Positions 1 through 7,728 are shown, counted from the first letter of the stretch. The stretch: 14,275 nt of DNA from Flemingiibacterium sp045632605 (GCA_045632605.1 JAZQXA010000014.1:1-14275), one strand, 5' to 3'. The notes: generated by a model not told the origin, from the sequence alone. Program-made: numbers and translations.

Positions 1-95
1 CACTTTTTTCCCGACTTACGGCAATGAAAAATCCATGTTTTTCCGTTTTTTCAAACATTAAGGTTGTAATTATGAAATCACAGCCGATTATCCGC
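1..95. other. Left edge, no supported gene
   Basis: No gene can be assigned. On the plus strand one frame is open from base 2 to a TAA at about 59-61 (ending in ...MFFRFFKH), which could be the last codons of a gene entering from the left. On the minus strand an ATG near base 56 opens a frame running off the window (MFEKTEKHGFF...), but no ribosome binding site precedes it. Both are too short to judge. Confidence 0.3.
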
Positions 96-124
96 TTGAC
101 TTATCTGCCGATTTATAGTAAAAT
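96..124 (+). promoter_or_regulatory. Sigma-A promoter of the nuclease-like gene
   Basis: A TTGACT -35 box (96-101) and a TAAAAT -10 box (119-124) are separated by 17 bases. Transcription would start near 131, about 25 bases ahead of the GTG start at 156. This is the only well-placed promoter in the window without the TG of an extended -10. Confidence 0.75.
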
Positions 125-155
125 ATAACTGCAAATATATACGGGAGGTGAAGGC

Positions 156-947
156 GTGACTATAAAAATACATCCGCAGTACGGTGCCGAAAATATTACA
201 TCAGACGATAAATTGCGTTTTATAAAATGCTGTGACAGCGCACGGATAAACAGCTGTGAACGCCATAGTATCGGTACGCTCGGCGAAAAAACGCTCCACT
301 CCGTAATAAAGCATTATTTCGAATCTGACACATCTTTTCACGAACAAAAAATCGGACGTTATGTCGCTGATATATTAAAAAACGGAGAGATAACAGAAAT
401 CCAGACCCGTGCCTTTTCTTCACTGAAAAACAAGCTCACCGCATATATGGGAAATCACAGAGTGAATGTTGTATTCCCCATAGCGGCAGAAAAATATATT
501 TCTTGGATAGACCCTGAAACCGGCGAGGTAGGAGAACGGCATAAATCGCCAAAACGCGGACATCCCCGGGATATACTCCGCGAGCTTTATTCACTTCGTC
601 CGATAATGCCGCTTGACGGCGTAAAATTCACGCTTGTATTCTGTGTAATGGAAGAATTCCGTCTGCTCACGGGACGAAGCCGCGATAAAAAGCATTTCGG
701 TGCATCCCGATATGAACGTATCCCGACAGAACTTTCGGGAATTCTTACGCTTGAAAATACGTCAGATTTTGCGCTGCTCATCCCCGACACCTTGCCAGAG
801 CGTTTCACAGCCGCCGAGTTTGCAAAAGCAGCAAAAATGACACGCCGTACGGCAGGCTATGCCCTTTTAACTCTGATATCGCTTGGTGTTATAGAGCACA
901 CAGAAACTTTAAAAAGAACTTATATTTACAAGCGAATACCGTTTTAA
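156..947 (+). CDS. PD-(D/E)XK nuclease-like protein with C-terminal winged helix
   Basis: 263 residues of unknown function. The start is GTG at 156, fixed by the GGGAGGTG ribosome binding site at 143-150. Residues about 38-95 resemble a restriction-endonuclease-fold core: an acidic helix residue (GTLGEKTLH, E44), then H62-E63, then VADI with D72, then EIQTR with E81 and Q83, and lysines 91 and 93. The D-x(8)-E-x-Q spacing fits the PD-(D/E)XK active-site pattern with Q in place of K. Residues about 212-262 (FTAAEFAKAAKMTRRTAGYA, then LGVIEH and TYIYKR) read as a winged helix-turn-helix. There is no signal peptide or membrane segment, so it should be cytosolic. It has its own promoter and no operon partner; the next gene has a separate promoter. 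The nuclease reading is inference from motif spacing; it could instead be a non-catalytic DNA-binding regulator. The wHTH call is firmer than the nuclease call. Confidence 0.7.
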   Translation: MTIKIHPQYGAENITSDDKLRFIKCCDSARINSCERHSIGTLGEKTLHSVIKHYFESDTSFHEQKIGRYVADILKNGEITEIQTRAFSSLKNKLTAYMGNHRVNVVFPIAAEKYISWIDPETGEVGERHKSPKRGHPRDILRELYSLRPIMPLDGVKFTLVFCVMEEFRLLTGRSRDKKHFGASRYERIPTELSGILTLENTSDFALLIPDTLPERFTAAEFAKAAKMTRRTAGYALLTLISLGVIEHTETLKRTYIYKRIPF

Positions 948-970
948 ACCGACCTTTTTATCGAATATAC

Positions 971-999
971 TTGAAAATATACATATAGTATGGTATAAT
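971..999 (+). promoter_or_regulatory. Sigma-A promoter of the flippase gene
   Basis: TTGAAA (971-976) and TATAAT (994-999) with a 17-base spacer, plus the extended -10 dinucleotide TG at 991-992 (TGGTATAAT). Predicted start is near 1006, leaving a leader of about 50 bases before the ATG at 1055. Confidence 0.85.
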
Positions 1000-1054
1000 A
1001 TTAACCGTGTTGGATTATCCAAACATATGACAGATTTAATATTTCGGAGAAAAA

Positions 1055-2458
1055 ATGGATAAATATAAAAAACTGATATCAAACACCGCAATACTCGGCA
1101 TCGGTACATTCGGCTCAAAGCTGCTTGTATTCCTGCTTCTGCCGCTTTATACTGCGTATCTTTCGACGGCAGAATACAGTACCGCCGATATTATAACACA
1201 AAGCGCAAATCTGCTTATGCCGATATTATCGCTCGGAATCTGCGATGCGGTTTTCCGCTTCACCCTCGACCGCGATATTGATAGAAAACATGTTCTCACG
1301 AGCGGGATTTATGTTATCTTTGCAGGATTTCTCCTGTTTACGCTCTTTTTCCCACTGCTCAATAGAATCGAATATTTTGACGGCTATATGTGGCTTATTA
1401 TCCTCTATGCCTTCGTCGCAAATATTCACTCTTTGCTCGCACAATATGTAAGAGCGTGCGGTATGACGGCATTTTTTGCCCTGCAAGGTATATCGTCAAC
1501 AGCAATAACAATTGCACTTAATATCCTCTTTTTGGTGGTCCTTGAAATCGGGCTTCTCGGATATGTATTAAGTGTCGTCATAGCAGACGCACTGGTTTCA
1601 CTTATAATCATCCTTGTAATACGAAAGGATTTCTCGCTTTCGCCGTCGCGCTTTGACCGTGCAACAGCAAGGCTTATGCTGAAATTCAGCATTCCGCTCA
1701 TTCCGACAACCGTATTCTGGTGGATAACAAACGTATCCGACCGCTACATGATAAAAGGCTTCATCGGCGATGATATAAACGGTCTTTATGCGGCGGCATT
1801 CAAGATTCCGACAATGCTTATTCTTCTGTCGGGAATATTCATTGAAGCATGGCAGTTTTCCGCAGTTACTGAACGTGATACCGATACTCGGAAAAATCAT
1901 GAAAGCTTCTTCGGAACGGTTTTCGACAGCTTTCAGGGTATGCTTTACATCTCGGCGGCAGGACTTATTGCATTTTCCAAAATCTTCGCAAAAATCCTCT
2001 TTGCCGAAAGCTACTATACAGCATGGCAGTATATGCCGCTGCTTATCAGTGCAACAGTTTTTTCAAGCCTTGTCACATTCATGGGCAGTGTTTATCTCGT
2101 TGACAAAAAGAGTGTACATTCCTTTGTAACATCAATGATAGGAGCACTCGTTAATATCGGATTCAATCTGCTGCTGATTCCAACCGCACTTGGCGCAAAC
2201 GGTGCGGCACTTGCGACATTTCTGTCATATTTCATCGTATTCATCATCCGTGCTGTCAATACACGAAAATTTATACGCTTCCCTCTCCATACTCCAAAAC
2301 TTATTGCTAACACAGCAATAATCGGTGTGCAGACAGTATTTATGATATGCGAAATCAAGTTCTGGATTCCCGTGCAGATAATCGGAATTACACTAATATT
2401 CGTCCTTAATGCAAAACCGATTCTCGGAGGTATAATGAAAATTCTCCGCCGAAAATAA
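1055..2458 (+). CDS. Oligosaccharide flippase family protein (MOP superfamily, Wzx-like)
   Basis: A 467-residue integral membrane protein with about 12 hydrophobic segments along its length. It begins with the usual MOP/Wzx opening (NTAILGIGTFGSKLLVFLLL, then PLYTAYLSTAEYSTADI). The internal block FSIPLIPTTVFWWITNVSDR followed by YMIKGFIG is characteristic of polysaccharide-type flippases. Such proteins move lipid-linked sugar precursors across the cytoplasmic membrane, and the length fits the family (about 450-500). Start ATG 1055 follows CGGAGA at 1045-1050. It stands alone: no glycosyltransferases are adjacent, so the lipid-linked substrate cannot be inferred. The family also contains MurJ-like and stage V sporulation B-like lipid II flippases; the sequence reads more like the Wzx/RfbX branch, but that is a judgement from motifs alone. 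The gene ends at an inverted repeat (2467-2509) that may terminate it. Confidence 0.88.
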   Translation: MDKYKKLISNTAILGIGTFGSKLLVFLLLPLYTAYLSTAEYSTADIITQSANLLMPILSLGICDAVFRFTLDRDIDRKHVLTSGIYVIFAGFLLFTLFFPLLNRIEYFDGYMWLIILYAFVANIHSLLAQYVRACGMTAFFALQGISSTAITIALNILFLVVLEIGLLGYVLSVVIADALVSLIIILVIRKDFSLSPSRFDRATARLMLKFSIPLIPTTVFWWITNVSDRYMIKGFIGDDINGLYAAAFKIPTMLILLSGIFIEAWQFSAVTERDTDTRKNHESFFGTVFDSFQGMLYISAAGLIAFSKIFAKILFAESYYTAWQYMPLLISATVFSSLVTFMGSVYLVDKKSVHSFVTSMIGALVNIGFNLLLIPTALGANGAALATFLSYFIVFIIRAVNTRKFIRFPLHTPKLIANTAIIGVQTVFMICEIKFWIPVQIIGITLIFVLNAKPILGGIMKILRRK

Positions 2459-2466
2459 ACAAATTG

Positions 2467-2509
2467 CCGCAGTGCGCGGATTTCTCTTGACAAATCCTGC
2501 GCACTGTGG
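2467..2509 (+). terminator. Imperfect inverted repeat after the flippase gene, overlapping the tRNA promoter
   Basis: The arm at 2467-2483 pairs with 2492-2509: 17 pairs, one G-U, and one bulged T at 2498, with an 8-base loop. In RNA from the flippase gene it would form a strong hairpin. It lacks a proper T tract (TATCATATTG follows), so intrinsic termination is uncertain. The loop contains most of the TTGACA -35 box of the tRNA promoter. Confidence 0.5.
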
Positions 2510-2515
2510 TATCAT
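2487..2515 (+). promoter_or_regulatory. Promoter of tRNA-Arg
   Basis: Consensus TTGACA (2487-2492), 17-base spacer, TATCAT (2510-2515), with the extended TG at 2507-2508. The start would be near 2522, about 9 bases before the mature tRNA 5' end. It lies inside the inverted repeat at 2467-2509. Confidence 0.85.
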
Positions 2516-2530
2516 ATTGTAGTATGAAAT

Positions 2531-2607
2531 GTTCCCGTAGCTCAGCAGGATAGAGCATCCGCCTCCTAAGCGGAAGGTCGCGCGTTCGAATCGCGCCGGG
2601 GACGCCA
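2531..2607 (+). tRNA. tRNA-Arg (anticodon CCU)
   Basis: A 77-base cloverleaf including an encoded CCA (2605-2607). The acceptor stem GTTCCCG (2531-2537) pairs with CGGGGAC (2597-2603), with one U-G pair; the discriminator is G2604. The anticodon stem TCCGC/GCGGA (2558-2562 with 2570-2574) encloses the loop CTCCTAA, giving anticodon CCT at 2565-2567, which reads the AGG arginine codon. The T arm GCGCG-TTCGAAT-CGCGC is canonical. No clear terminator with a T tract follows, so read-through toward the Mn exporter gene at 2710 is possible. Confidence 0.95.
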
Positions 2608-2709
2608 TTCTTTTGCGGTAAATTAATTCTCGCCGCTAAAAATAGTTAGATCCGTATTTTTATCTTCCCTCGCTCATAATTATACTATATAAACACTCGG
2701 AGGTTCACG

Positions 2710-3297
2710 GTGGGAATCACTTTTTCACTTATTATGATGAGCATAATGCTCGGTGTCGGACTCGCTATGGATGCCTTTTCGGTTTCACTCGCAAACGGAC
2801 TCAATGAGCCTAAAATGCAGCCTCCAAAGCTCGTTGGAATTGCCGCCACATTCGCCGTTTTTCAGGCAGTGATGCCGCTTATCGGTTGGATATGTGTTCA
2901 CACCGCGGCACAGCATTTTGAATCGTTTGAAAAGTATATCCCGTGGATAGCGCTGGCGCTTCTTGCTTATATCGGAGGTAAAATGCTTATTGAGGGCATA
3001 CGCTGCAAATGTGAAGACTGCGGATGCAAAAAGCTTACGCTTTCAGCACTTCTCGTTCAAGGCGTTGCCACATCAATTGATGCTCTTTCTGTCGGATTCA
3101 CGATTTCGGAGTATAACCTCACAGAAGCTATTGCCGCTGTAATTACAATTGCAATCGTAACATTTATCATCTGCTGTGCCGGGCTGGTTTTAGGGCGTAC
3201 ATTCGGTACAAAGCTTGCAGGTAAAGCCGGAATACTCGGCGGCGTTATACTCATTGCCATCGGACTTAAAATTTTTATTGAGGGCGTATTTTTCTAA
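2710..3297 (+). CDS. mntP: MntP-family manganese efflux pump
   Basis: A 195-residue membrane protein with six predicted helices, the normal size for MntP (formerly DUF204/YebN), which exports Mn2+ from the cytosol. It shows the internal repeat with conserved acidic motifs: GLAMDAFSVSLANG (residues 18-31 region, D21) and ATSIDALSVGF (120-130, D124). GTG at 2710 is supported by CGGAGG at 2698-2703. The cytoplasmic loop between the halves carries C99-x-C101-x2-C104-x-C106, a compact cysteine cluster I do not expect in the E. coli protein. No yybP-ykoY-type manganese riboswitch is recognisable in the roughly 100-base gap after the tRNA; only a weak TATACT (2681-2686) without a good -35 is seen. 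It is followed by a strong terminator. Confidence 0.9.
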   Translation: MGITFSLIMMSIMLGVGLAMDAFSVSLANGLNEPKMQPPKLVGIAATFAVFQAVMPLIGWICVHTAAQHFESFEKYIPWIALALLAYIGGKMLIEGIRCKCEDCGCKKLTLSALLVQGVATSIDALSVGFTISEYNLTEAIAAVITIAIVTFIICCAGLVLGRTFGTKLAGKAGILGGVILIAIGLKIFIEGVFF

Positions 3298-3305
3298 AAT
3301 AATCA

Positions 3306-3350
3306 ATGCACCGTGGGTCAGTAAAGCAAAGCCGCGGTGCATATATTTTT
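3306..3350 (+). terminator. Intrinsic terminator of mntP
   Basis: An 11-bp stem (3306-3316 with 3332-3342, one G-U pair, ATGCACCGTGG/CCGCGGTGCAT) is followed by TATTTTT. It starts 8 bases after the mntP stop. Confidence 0.85.
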
Positions 3351-3411
3351 GAATAAATATCTGTATGATAAATTCTTCTTTGACTAATTTACCAAAATTC
3401 GTATATAGGGG

Positions 3412-3440
3412 TTGATTTGTGATATAAAATATGGTATAAT
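3412..3440 (+). promoter_or_regulatory. Promoter of the fatty acid kinase operon
   Basis: TTGATT (3412-3417), 17 bases, TATAAT (3435-3440), with TG at 3432-3433 (TGGTATAAT). The start would be near 3447. A second possible pair, TTGACT (3380-3385) and TATATA (3402-3407), lies upstream. Because the start of transcription falls after base 3441, the ATG at 3441 cannot be the start codon of the DegV gene. Confidence 0.82.
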
Positions 3441-3503
3441 ATGTGTGTATGCTATGTGCGTATTTACCCTTTTGGCAGTATTTTTCGAGAAAGGATAATT
3501 ATT

Positions 3504-4391
3504 ATGCAGAATTATATTTTAAGTGCGTGCTCAACAGCCGATATTTCGCACGAGCACTTCGCCAAGCGCAATATCCCCTATCTTTGCTTCCACTATTTCA
3601 TGGACGGTATCGAATATCCCGATGACCTCGGACGCTCAATGCCGTTTGATGAATTTTATGCCGCAATGGTTAACGGCGCTGACACAAAAACTTCGCAGAT
3701 CAGTGCCGGTGAATATACAGCTCATTTTGAAAAATTTCTCGCAGAGGGAAAAGACATTATTCATGTCACCCTCTCATCAGGTCTTTCCGGCTCAATTCAG
3801 TCAGCTAAAAACGCCGCAAAGGCTTGTCTTGAAAAGTATCCCGAACGCAAGATACGCATAATCGATTCTCTTGCGGCATCCTCGGGTTACGGTCTTTTTA
3901 TCGATAAGCTCGCAGACCTTCGTGATGAGGGAATGGGATTTGATGAGCTTGCAGACTGGGCTGAAGCTAACCGCTTGAGAGTACATCACTGGTTCTTCTC
4001 CTCCGACCTCACCTTCTATGTTAAGGGAGGACGAGTTTCAAAAACTGCCGGTGCAATCGGCGGTATTCTCGGAATCTGTCCGCTTCTCAATATGGATGTA
4101 AACGGAAAGCTTATTCCGCGTGAAAAAATTCGCCCGAAAAAGCGCGTTATCAACCGTATTGCCGAAATGATGAAGGAGCACGCTGATGACCGACTCGATT
4201 ACAGCGGAAAGTGCTTCATCAGCCATTCCGCTTGTCTTGAAGACGCACGTGCTGTTGCTGATATTGTGAAGGCTTCATTCCCAAATCTTGACGGGGATAT
4301 CCTTATAAACAGCATCGGTACAACTATAGGAAGCCACACCGGTCCCGGCACAGTTGCACTCTTCTTCTGGGGAGATGTCCGCGAGGACTAA
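3504..4391 (+). CDS. fakB: DegV family fatty-acid-binding protein (FakB-like)
   Basis: 295 residues, normal for DegV/FakB. These proteins bind a fatty acid and present it to FakA, which phosphorylates it to acyl-phosphate for phospholipid synthesis. Motifs: T63-S64-Q65 (TKTSQIS), S91-S92-G93-L94-S95-G96 (TLSSGLSGS), KGGRVSK at 174-180, and H278 in IGSHTGPGTVALFF, all of the ligand/head-group-binding type. The start is ATG 3504, 8 bases after AAAGGA (3490-3495). An upstream in-frame ATG at 3441 adds 21 residues unlike the family and overlaps the promoter, so it is rejected. fakA follows 27 bases downstream on the same transcript, which supports the FakB role. Chain-length preference cannot be read from the sequence. 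Confidence 0.9.
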   Translation: MQNYILSACSTADISHEHFAKRNIPYLCFHYFMDGIEYPDDLGRSMPFDEFYAAMVNGADTKTSQISAGEYTAHFEKFLAEGKDIIHVTLSSGLSGSIQSAKNAAKACLEKYPERKIRIIDSLAASSGYGLFIDKLADLRDEGMGFDELADWAEANRLRVHHWFFSSDLTFYVKGGRVSKTAGAIGGILGICPLLNMDVNGKLIPREKIRPKKRVINRIAEMMKEHADDRLDYSGKCFISHSACLEDARAVADIVKASFPNLDGDILINSIGTTIGSHTGPGTVALFFWGDVRED

Positions 4392-4418
4392 TCATCTTAA
4401 ACTAAAAGAGGAAATTCT

Positions 4419-6119
4419 ATGATTAACGAAATCAAGAGCGAGTTGAGCGGTGCCGCATCAAGCGAAGAAGCCGTCATAAAGATTATTGACGGAAAGCTCT
4501 TTGCAAGCATGGCAAGAGGCGGTGCGGCACAGCTTCGCGCAAACGCCGAGGAGGTAAACAACCTCAATGTGTTCCCCGTTCCCGACGGTGACACCGGCGA
4601 TAATATGAGTATGACCATAGAGGGCGGCGTTTCTGCAATCGCAGGCATTGACAGCGATGACCTTGCCTTCGTTTCGGCAAAGCTCTCACAAGGTATGCTG
4701 CTCGGTGCAAGAGGAAACTCCGGCGTTATTCTGTCGCAGTTTTTCGACGGAATTGCAAAAGGCTTTGCCGGTCAGACAAGTGCCGACTGCAAAATATTTG
4801 CCGACGCCTTAAAAAACGGCGTTAAGCAGGCATATGCTTCGGTTATGAAGCCAACAGAAGGAACAATTCTCACCGTCGCACGTGAATCGGTTGAATATGC
4901 CGCTTCGCGTGTTAATGAAAACAGTACTGTAAAAAGTATTTTTGAAGACCTTACAAACGAAATGTACGCTTCCCTGCAGCGCACTCCCGAACTTCTAGAA
5001 CAGCTCGCAGAAGCAGGCGTTGTCGACAGCGGCGGCGCGGGACTTTACTATGTCATGCAGGGATGCTACAAAATATTGCTCGGAGAAGAAATTGACGGAG
5101 CGATGGAAATGCCCGCACCGAAAACGGCAACAATTGATTTTTCCGCATTCGGTCCGGACAGCGAAATGACTTACGGCTACTGCACCGAGCTTCTGCTCCA
5201 GCTTCAGAACTCGAAGTGTGACACAGAAACATTCGACGTTAATACCGTCAAGGATTTTCTCGGCGAAGTCGGCGACTCCATTGTTGCATTTAAAACCGGA
5301 AGTATAATAAAGATTCACGTTCACACAAAGACTCCCGAGCGTGTGCTCGAATTCTGCCGCAAATACGGCGAATTTCTCACTGTGAAGATTGAAAACATGA
5401 GCGTACAGCACTCAAGCCTTCCGGAGGAACACAGCACAAAGAAGCCGCGCAAAGCAAAGGAATTTGGCACAGTTGCAGTCGCTTCCGGCGACGGAATCGA
5501 GAGCCTCTTCTGTGAGCTTGGTGTCGATTATGTCGTCCACGGCGGTCAGACGCAGAACCCGTCCGCAAAGGACTTTCTCGAAGCGTTCGAGGACGTGGGT
5601 GCGGCGCACATTTTCGTCTTCCCCAACAATGGCAACATCGTTATGGCGGCAAAACAGGCGGCACAGCTTTATGATGGCGGTGAAATTCACGTCATTGAGA
5701 GCAAAGACCTCGGTATGGGTTACGCGGCAATCTCCGCAATGAACTTCCAGTCGGGTGACGCCGAACAGATAGAGGCAACATTCCGTGAGGCAATGTCAAT
5801 GGTTTCGACTGGATATATTTCCCCGGCTATCCGCGATGCAGAGCTTGACGGGGTACACATCAAGTCCGGCGATTTCATCGGCTTTGTCGGAAAAGAAATG
5901 AAGGTTTCCTGCAAAGATATGCTCGAAGCGGCAACCGAGCTGCTCGATAAGATGCTTGGTGATGACACTTATCTCGTTACCGCATTTATAGGCAAGGATG
6001 CAAACGACGATGATACAGCGGCGATTGAAGAATGGCTCGCTGAAAAAAATCCTGACATTGAGTTTTACACCTCCGATGGCGGTCAGGATGTTTACCCGTT
6101 CATTTTTGTTGTTGAATAA
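4419..6119 (+). CDS. fakA: Fatty acid kinase catalytic subunit, DAK2 domain protein (FakA/YloV)
   Basis: 566 residues, close to typical FakA. It transfers phosphate from ATP to a FakB-bound fatty acid. The N-terminal DAK2 kinase domain (about 20-225) has the metal/ATP motif NVFPVPDGDTGDNM (50-63; D56, D58, D61) and LLGARGNSGVILSQ (94-107), then VVDSGGAGLYYV (201-212). The middle domain (about 245-330) keeps YGYCTE (C255) and KIHVHT (H300, H302), matching the Cys and two His described as a metal site in staphylococcal FakA. The C-terminal domain (about 345-566) contains the nucleotide/phosphate-domain-like FPNNGNIVMAAKQAA block. ATG 4419 follows AGAGGA (4407-4412). It is co-transcribed with the DegV gene and ends at a strong terminator, so the operon has two genes. 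Confidence 0.93.
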   Translation: MINEIKSELSGAASSEEAVIKIIDGKLFASMARGGAAQLRANAEEVNNLNVFPVPDGDTGDNMSMTIEGGVSAIAGIDSDDLAFVSAKLSQGMLLGARGNSGVILSQFFDGIAKGFAGQTSADCKIFADALKNGVKQAYASVMKPTEGTILTVARESVEYAASRVNENSTVKSIFEDLTNEMYASLQRTPELLEQLAEAGVVDSGGAGLYYVMQGCYKILLGEEIDGAMEMPAPKTATIDFSAFGPDSEMTYGYCTELLLQLQNSKCDTETFDVNTVKDFLGEVGDSIVAFKTGSIIKIHVHTKTPERVLEFCRKYGEFLTVKIENMSVQHSSLPEEHSTKKPRKAKEFGTVAVASGDGIESLFCELGVDYVVHGGQTQNPSAKDFLEAFEDVGAAHIFVFPNNGNIVMAAKQAAQLYDGGEIHVIESKDLGMGYAAISAMNFQSGDAEQIEATFREAMSMVSTGYISPAIRDAELDGVHIKSGDFIGFVGKEMKVSCKDMLEAATELLDKMLGDDTYLVTAFIGKDANDDDTAAIEEWLAEKNPDIEFYTSDGGQDVYPFIFVVE

Positions 6120-6121
6120 TC

Positions 6122-6167
6122 AAAACAGCGCAATTTCATCGAAAAGATGATTTTGCGCTGTTTTTTT
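6122..6167 (+). terminator. Terminator of the fak operon
   Basis: A 12-bp outer stem AAAACAGCGCAA/TTGCGCTGTTTT (6122-6133 with 6153-6164) encloses an inner TCATC-GAAAA-GATGA hairpin and runs into a T tract to 6167. It begins two bases after the fakA stop. Confidence 0.93.
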
Positions 6168-6234
6168 GGAACTTTTTTCGCGTTTTTTCCGTCGAAAGTA
6201 ATGTAACCTCATTTTCATGACAAAGGAGATTAAA

Positions 6235-7728
6235 ATGAAACGTATAATTGCATTCTTCGTGCTTATATTCATGCTGACAGCCTGCGCTGAAAATAATGAT
6301 ACTGCACATAATCCCTCAAAAAACAACGATGAAATCACAGATACCACCGTCACTGATGAAAAGGATTATCTCGAGGGAATCTTCTACTCGTCAGACGGTT
6401 CATTACCTATGATACTCATAAATGGAACAAACCCGTGCTATATGAAGGCCGCAGACGCTTCAGTACGCTTTGATGACCTGACAACCGGTGACCGTATCCG
6501 TATCAATAACGGAATTATGCTCTATACCTATCCTGGGCAAATCAGAGTAACCCGTGTTGAAAAAATTGCCGACGGCGATATCGGCGACATTGATGAAAAA
6601 GTAATTGACGAGCTTAATAAGATTTTCGGCTTAACAGTTGACACATCCGAGCTTACAAAAAAGCAGGAAATTACCGTCCTTTCAAATGATGGCAAGCTCA
6701 CTGTAAACAGCGTGTATATCCCGATTGAATCAAAGGATGCACGTTGCTATTCGGCAGCGTTTGACGAGCGTTATCAGATGTATTTTCTCATCGAAAACGG
6801 TATAACGCTTCACATTATTGATATGCATGATGGCGTTATTGCTCATACGGAAATTCTCGATACCGAAGTTTGTCCGAGTAATATAAGCTACGGCGATAAC
6901 GGTGTCACCGTATTCGATTTCACTGTAAACGACGATAATACAGAAACAGTTAACTGTGCCTATGAAATCAGCAAGTCGGGGAACACTTTCATAGTTACAC
7001 CGGCAGAAAATCCGCAGGCTTACCCCATATATGAAAACATCTGCACTTCCCCGGACGGCAAATACACTATTTACAACACAACCGAGGACGGCGTTGGACA
7101 CGGCGGAATCGACACAGCCAATTCCAATTATGATACTCCTCATGTTTACAGAAATGTAGTCTATGACGCCCATATTGGAGGAAGCATCAACGATATCAAA
7201 GATGTCGCAAGTTATGAGGCTGTCGGATTTATCAGCGACACTGTTTTCGTTTATAATATTTACGGTTGGGAGCATCATATCGGTTTTGGCATGTACGATT
7301 TTTCAACAGACGAAACTGTATATTTCAAGAGCGGAGATTTCATCGCGCACGCTGTATATGACGGAAAAATAATGGTCGAGGAGCGTGGACCATATTATGA
7401 CGTATTAACTACGTCCGCACTTTGGGCGGTTGATATAAACGGCAATTATACGCAGCTTGCGGCAAACGAGGAAAAGCTCGAAAATCCTGACGCATATGTT
7501 TTGGGGGATAGCTTTTATGCCTATTTCAGTGACGGCGTATGGCTTAATTTTAAAACCAACTTAGACCTCGGCGAAACTGAGAAAAAGCTACTTGAGGTAC
7601 GTTCCGCAGATTTCACTGAAATTCTCGCAGAAATAGAATATCCGTACGGTGAAGTCATATTCTACCGTCACGAAAATCTCAAGGCAACCGAAAATTCGCT
7701 AACAGTGATATTTTTCGCGGTAGAATAA
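6235..7728 (+). CDS. Lipoprotein of unknown function
   Basis: 497 residues. The N-terminus MKRIIAFFVLIFMLTAC is a lipoprotein signal with lipobox LTAC (C17), so the mature protein should be anchored on the outer face of the membrane. ATG 6235 follows AAAGGAG (6222-6228); the in-frame ATG at 6217 lies upstream of that site and would spoil the signal. After a polar Asn/Thr/Asp linker (about 18-42), residues about 43-115 (YLEGIF..., then LTTGDRIRI and YTYPGQIRVTRVEKI) resemble a small OB-like domain seen in DUF3221/YobA-type lipoproteins. The remainder (about 140-497) is beta-rich with repeated Asp-containing turns and aromatic strands (for example TSPDGKYTIYN), compatible with a propeller like TolB/WD40, but no blade repeat is clean enough to call. 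No clear promoter was found in the 50 bases after the preceding terminator. Function is not known; sensor, binding or scaffold roles are all possible. Confidence 0.82.
   Translation: MKRIIAFFVLIFMLTACAENNDTAHNPSKNNDEITDTTVTDEKDYLEGIFYSSDGSLPMILINGTNPCYMKAADASVRFDDLTTGDRIRINNGIMLYTYPGQIRVTRVEKIADGDIGDIDEKVIDELNKIFGLTVDTSELTKKQEITVLSNDGKLTVNSVYIPIESKDARCYSAAFDERYQMYFLIENGITLHIIDMHDGVIAHTEILDTEVCPSNISYGDNGVTVFDFTVNDDNTETVNCAYEISKSGNTFIVTPAENPQAYPIYENICTSPDGKYTIYNTTEDGVGHGGIDTANSNYDTPHVYRNVVYDAHIGGSINDIKDVASYEAVGFISDTVFVYNIYGWEHHIGFGMYDFSTDETVYFKSGDFIAHAVYDGKIMVEERGPYYDVLTTSALWAVDINGNYTQLAANEEKLENPDAYVLGDSFYAYFSDGVWLNFKTNLDLGETEKKLLEVRSADFTEILAEIEYPYGEVIFYRHENLKATENSLTVIFFAVE

Noticed and set aside
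3..128. Short plus-strand frame at the left edge
   Set aside because: It runs through a good sigma-A promoter, has no start signal and shows no coding character.
2393..2608. Minus-strand frame beginning MASPARFERATFRLGG
   Set aside because: This is the antisense translation of tRNA-Arg and the flippase end, a well-known spurious protein pattern produced over tRNA genes.
2611..2641. Terminator after the tRNA
   Set aside because: Only GCGG/CCGC with a 14-base loop, followed by A rather than T residues.
2608..2709. Manganese riboswitch ahead of mntP
   Set aside because: The gap is short and AT-rich, and neither the conserved yybP-ykoY loops nor a strong expression platform can be recognised.
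6168..6216. Promoter for the lipoprotein gene
   Set aside because: TGTAAC and TAATGT are poor -10 matches and no -35 lies at a suitable distance, so none is called.
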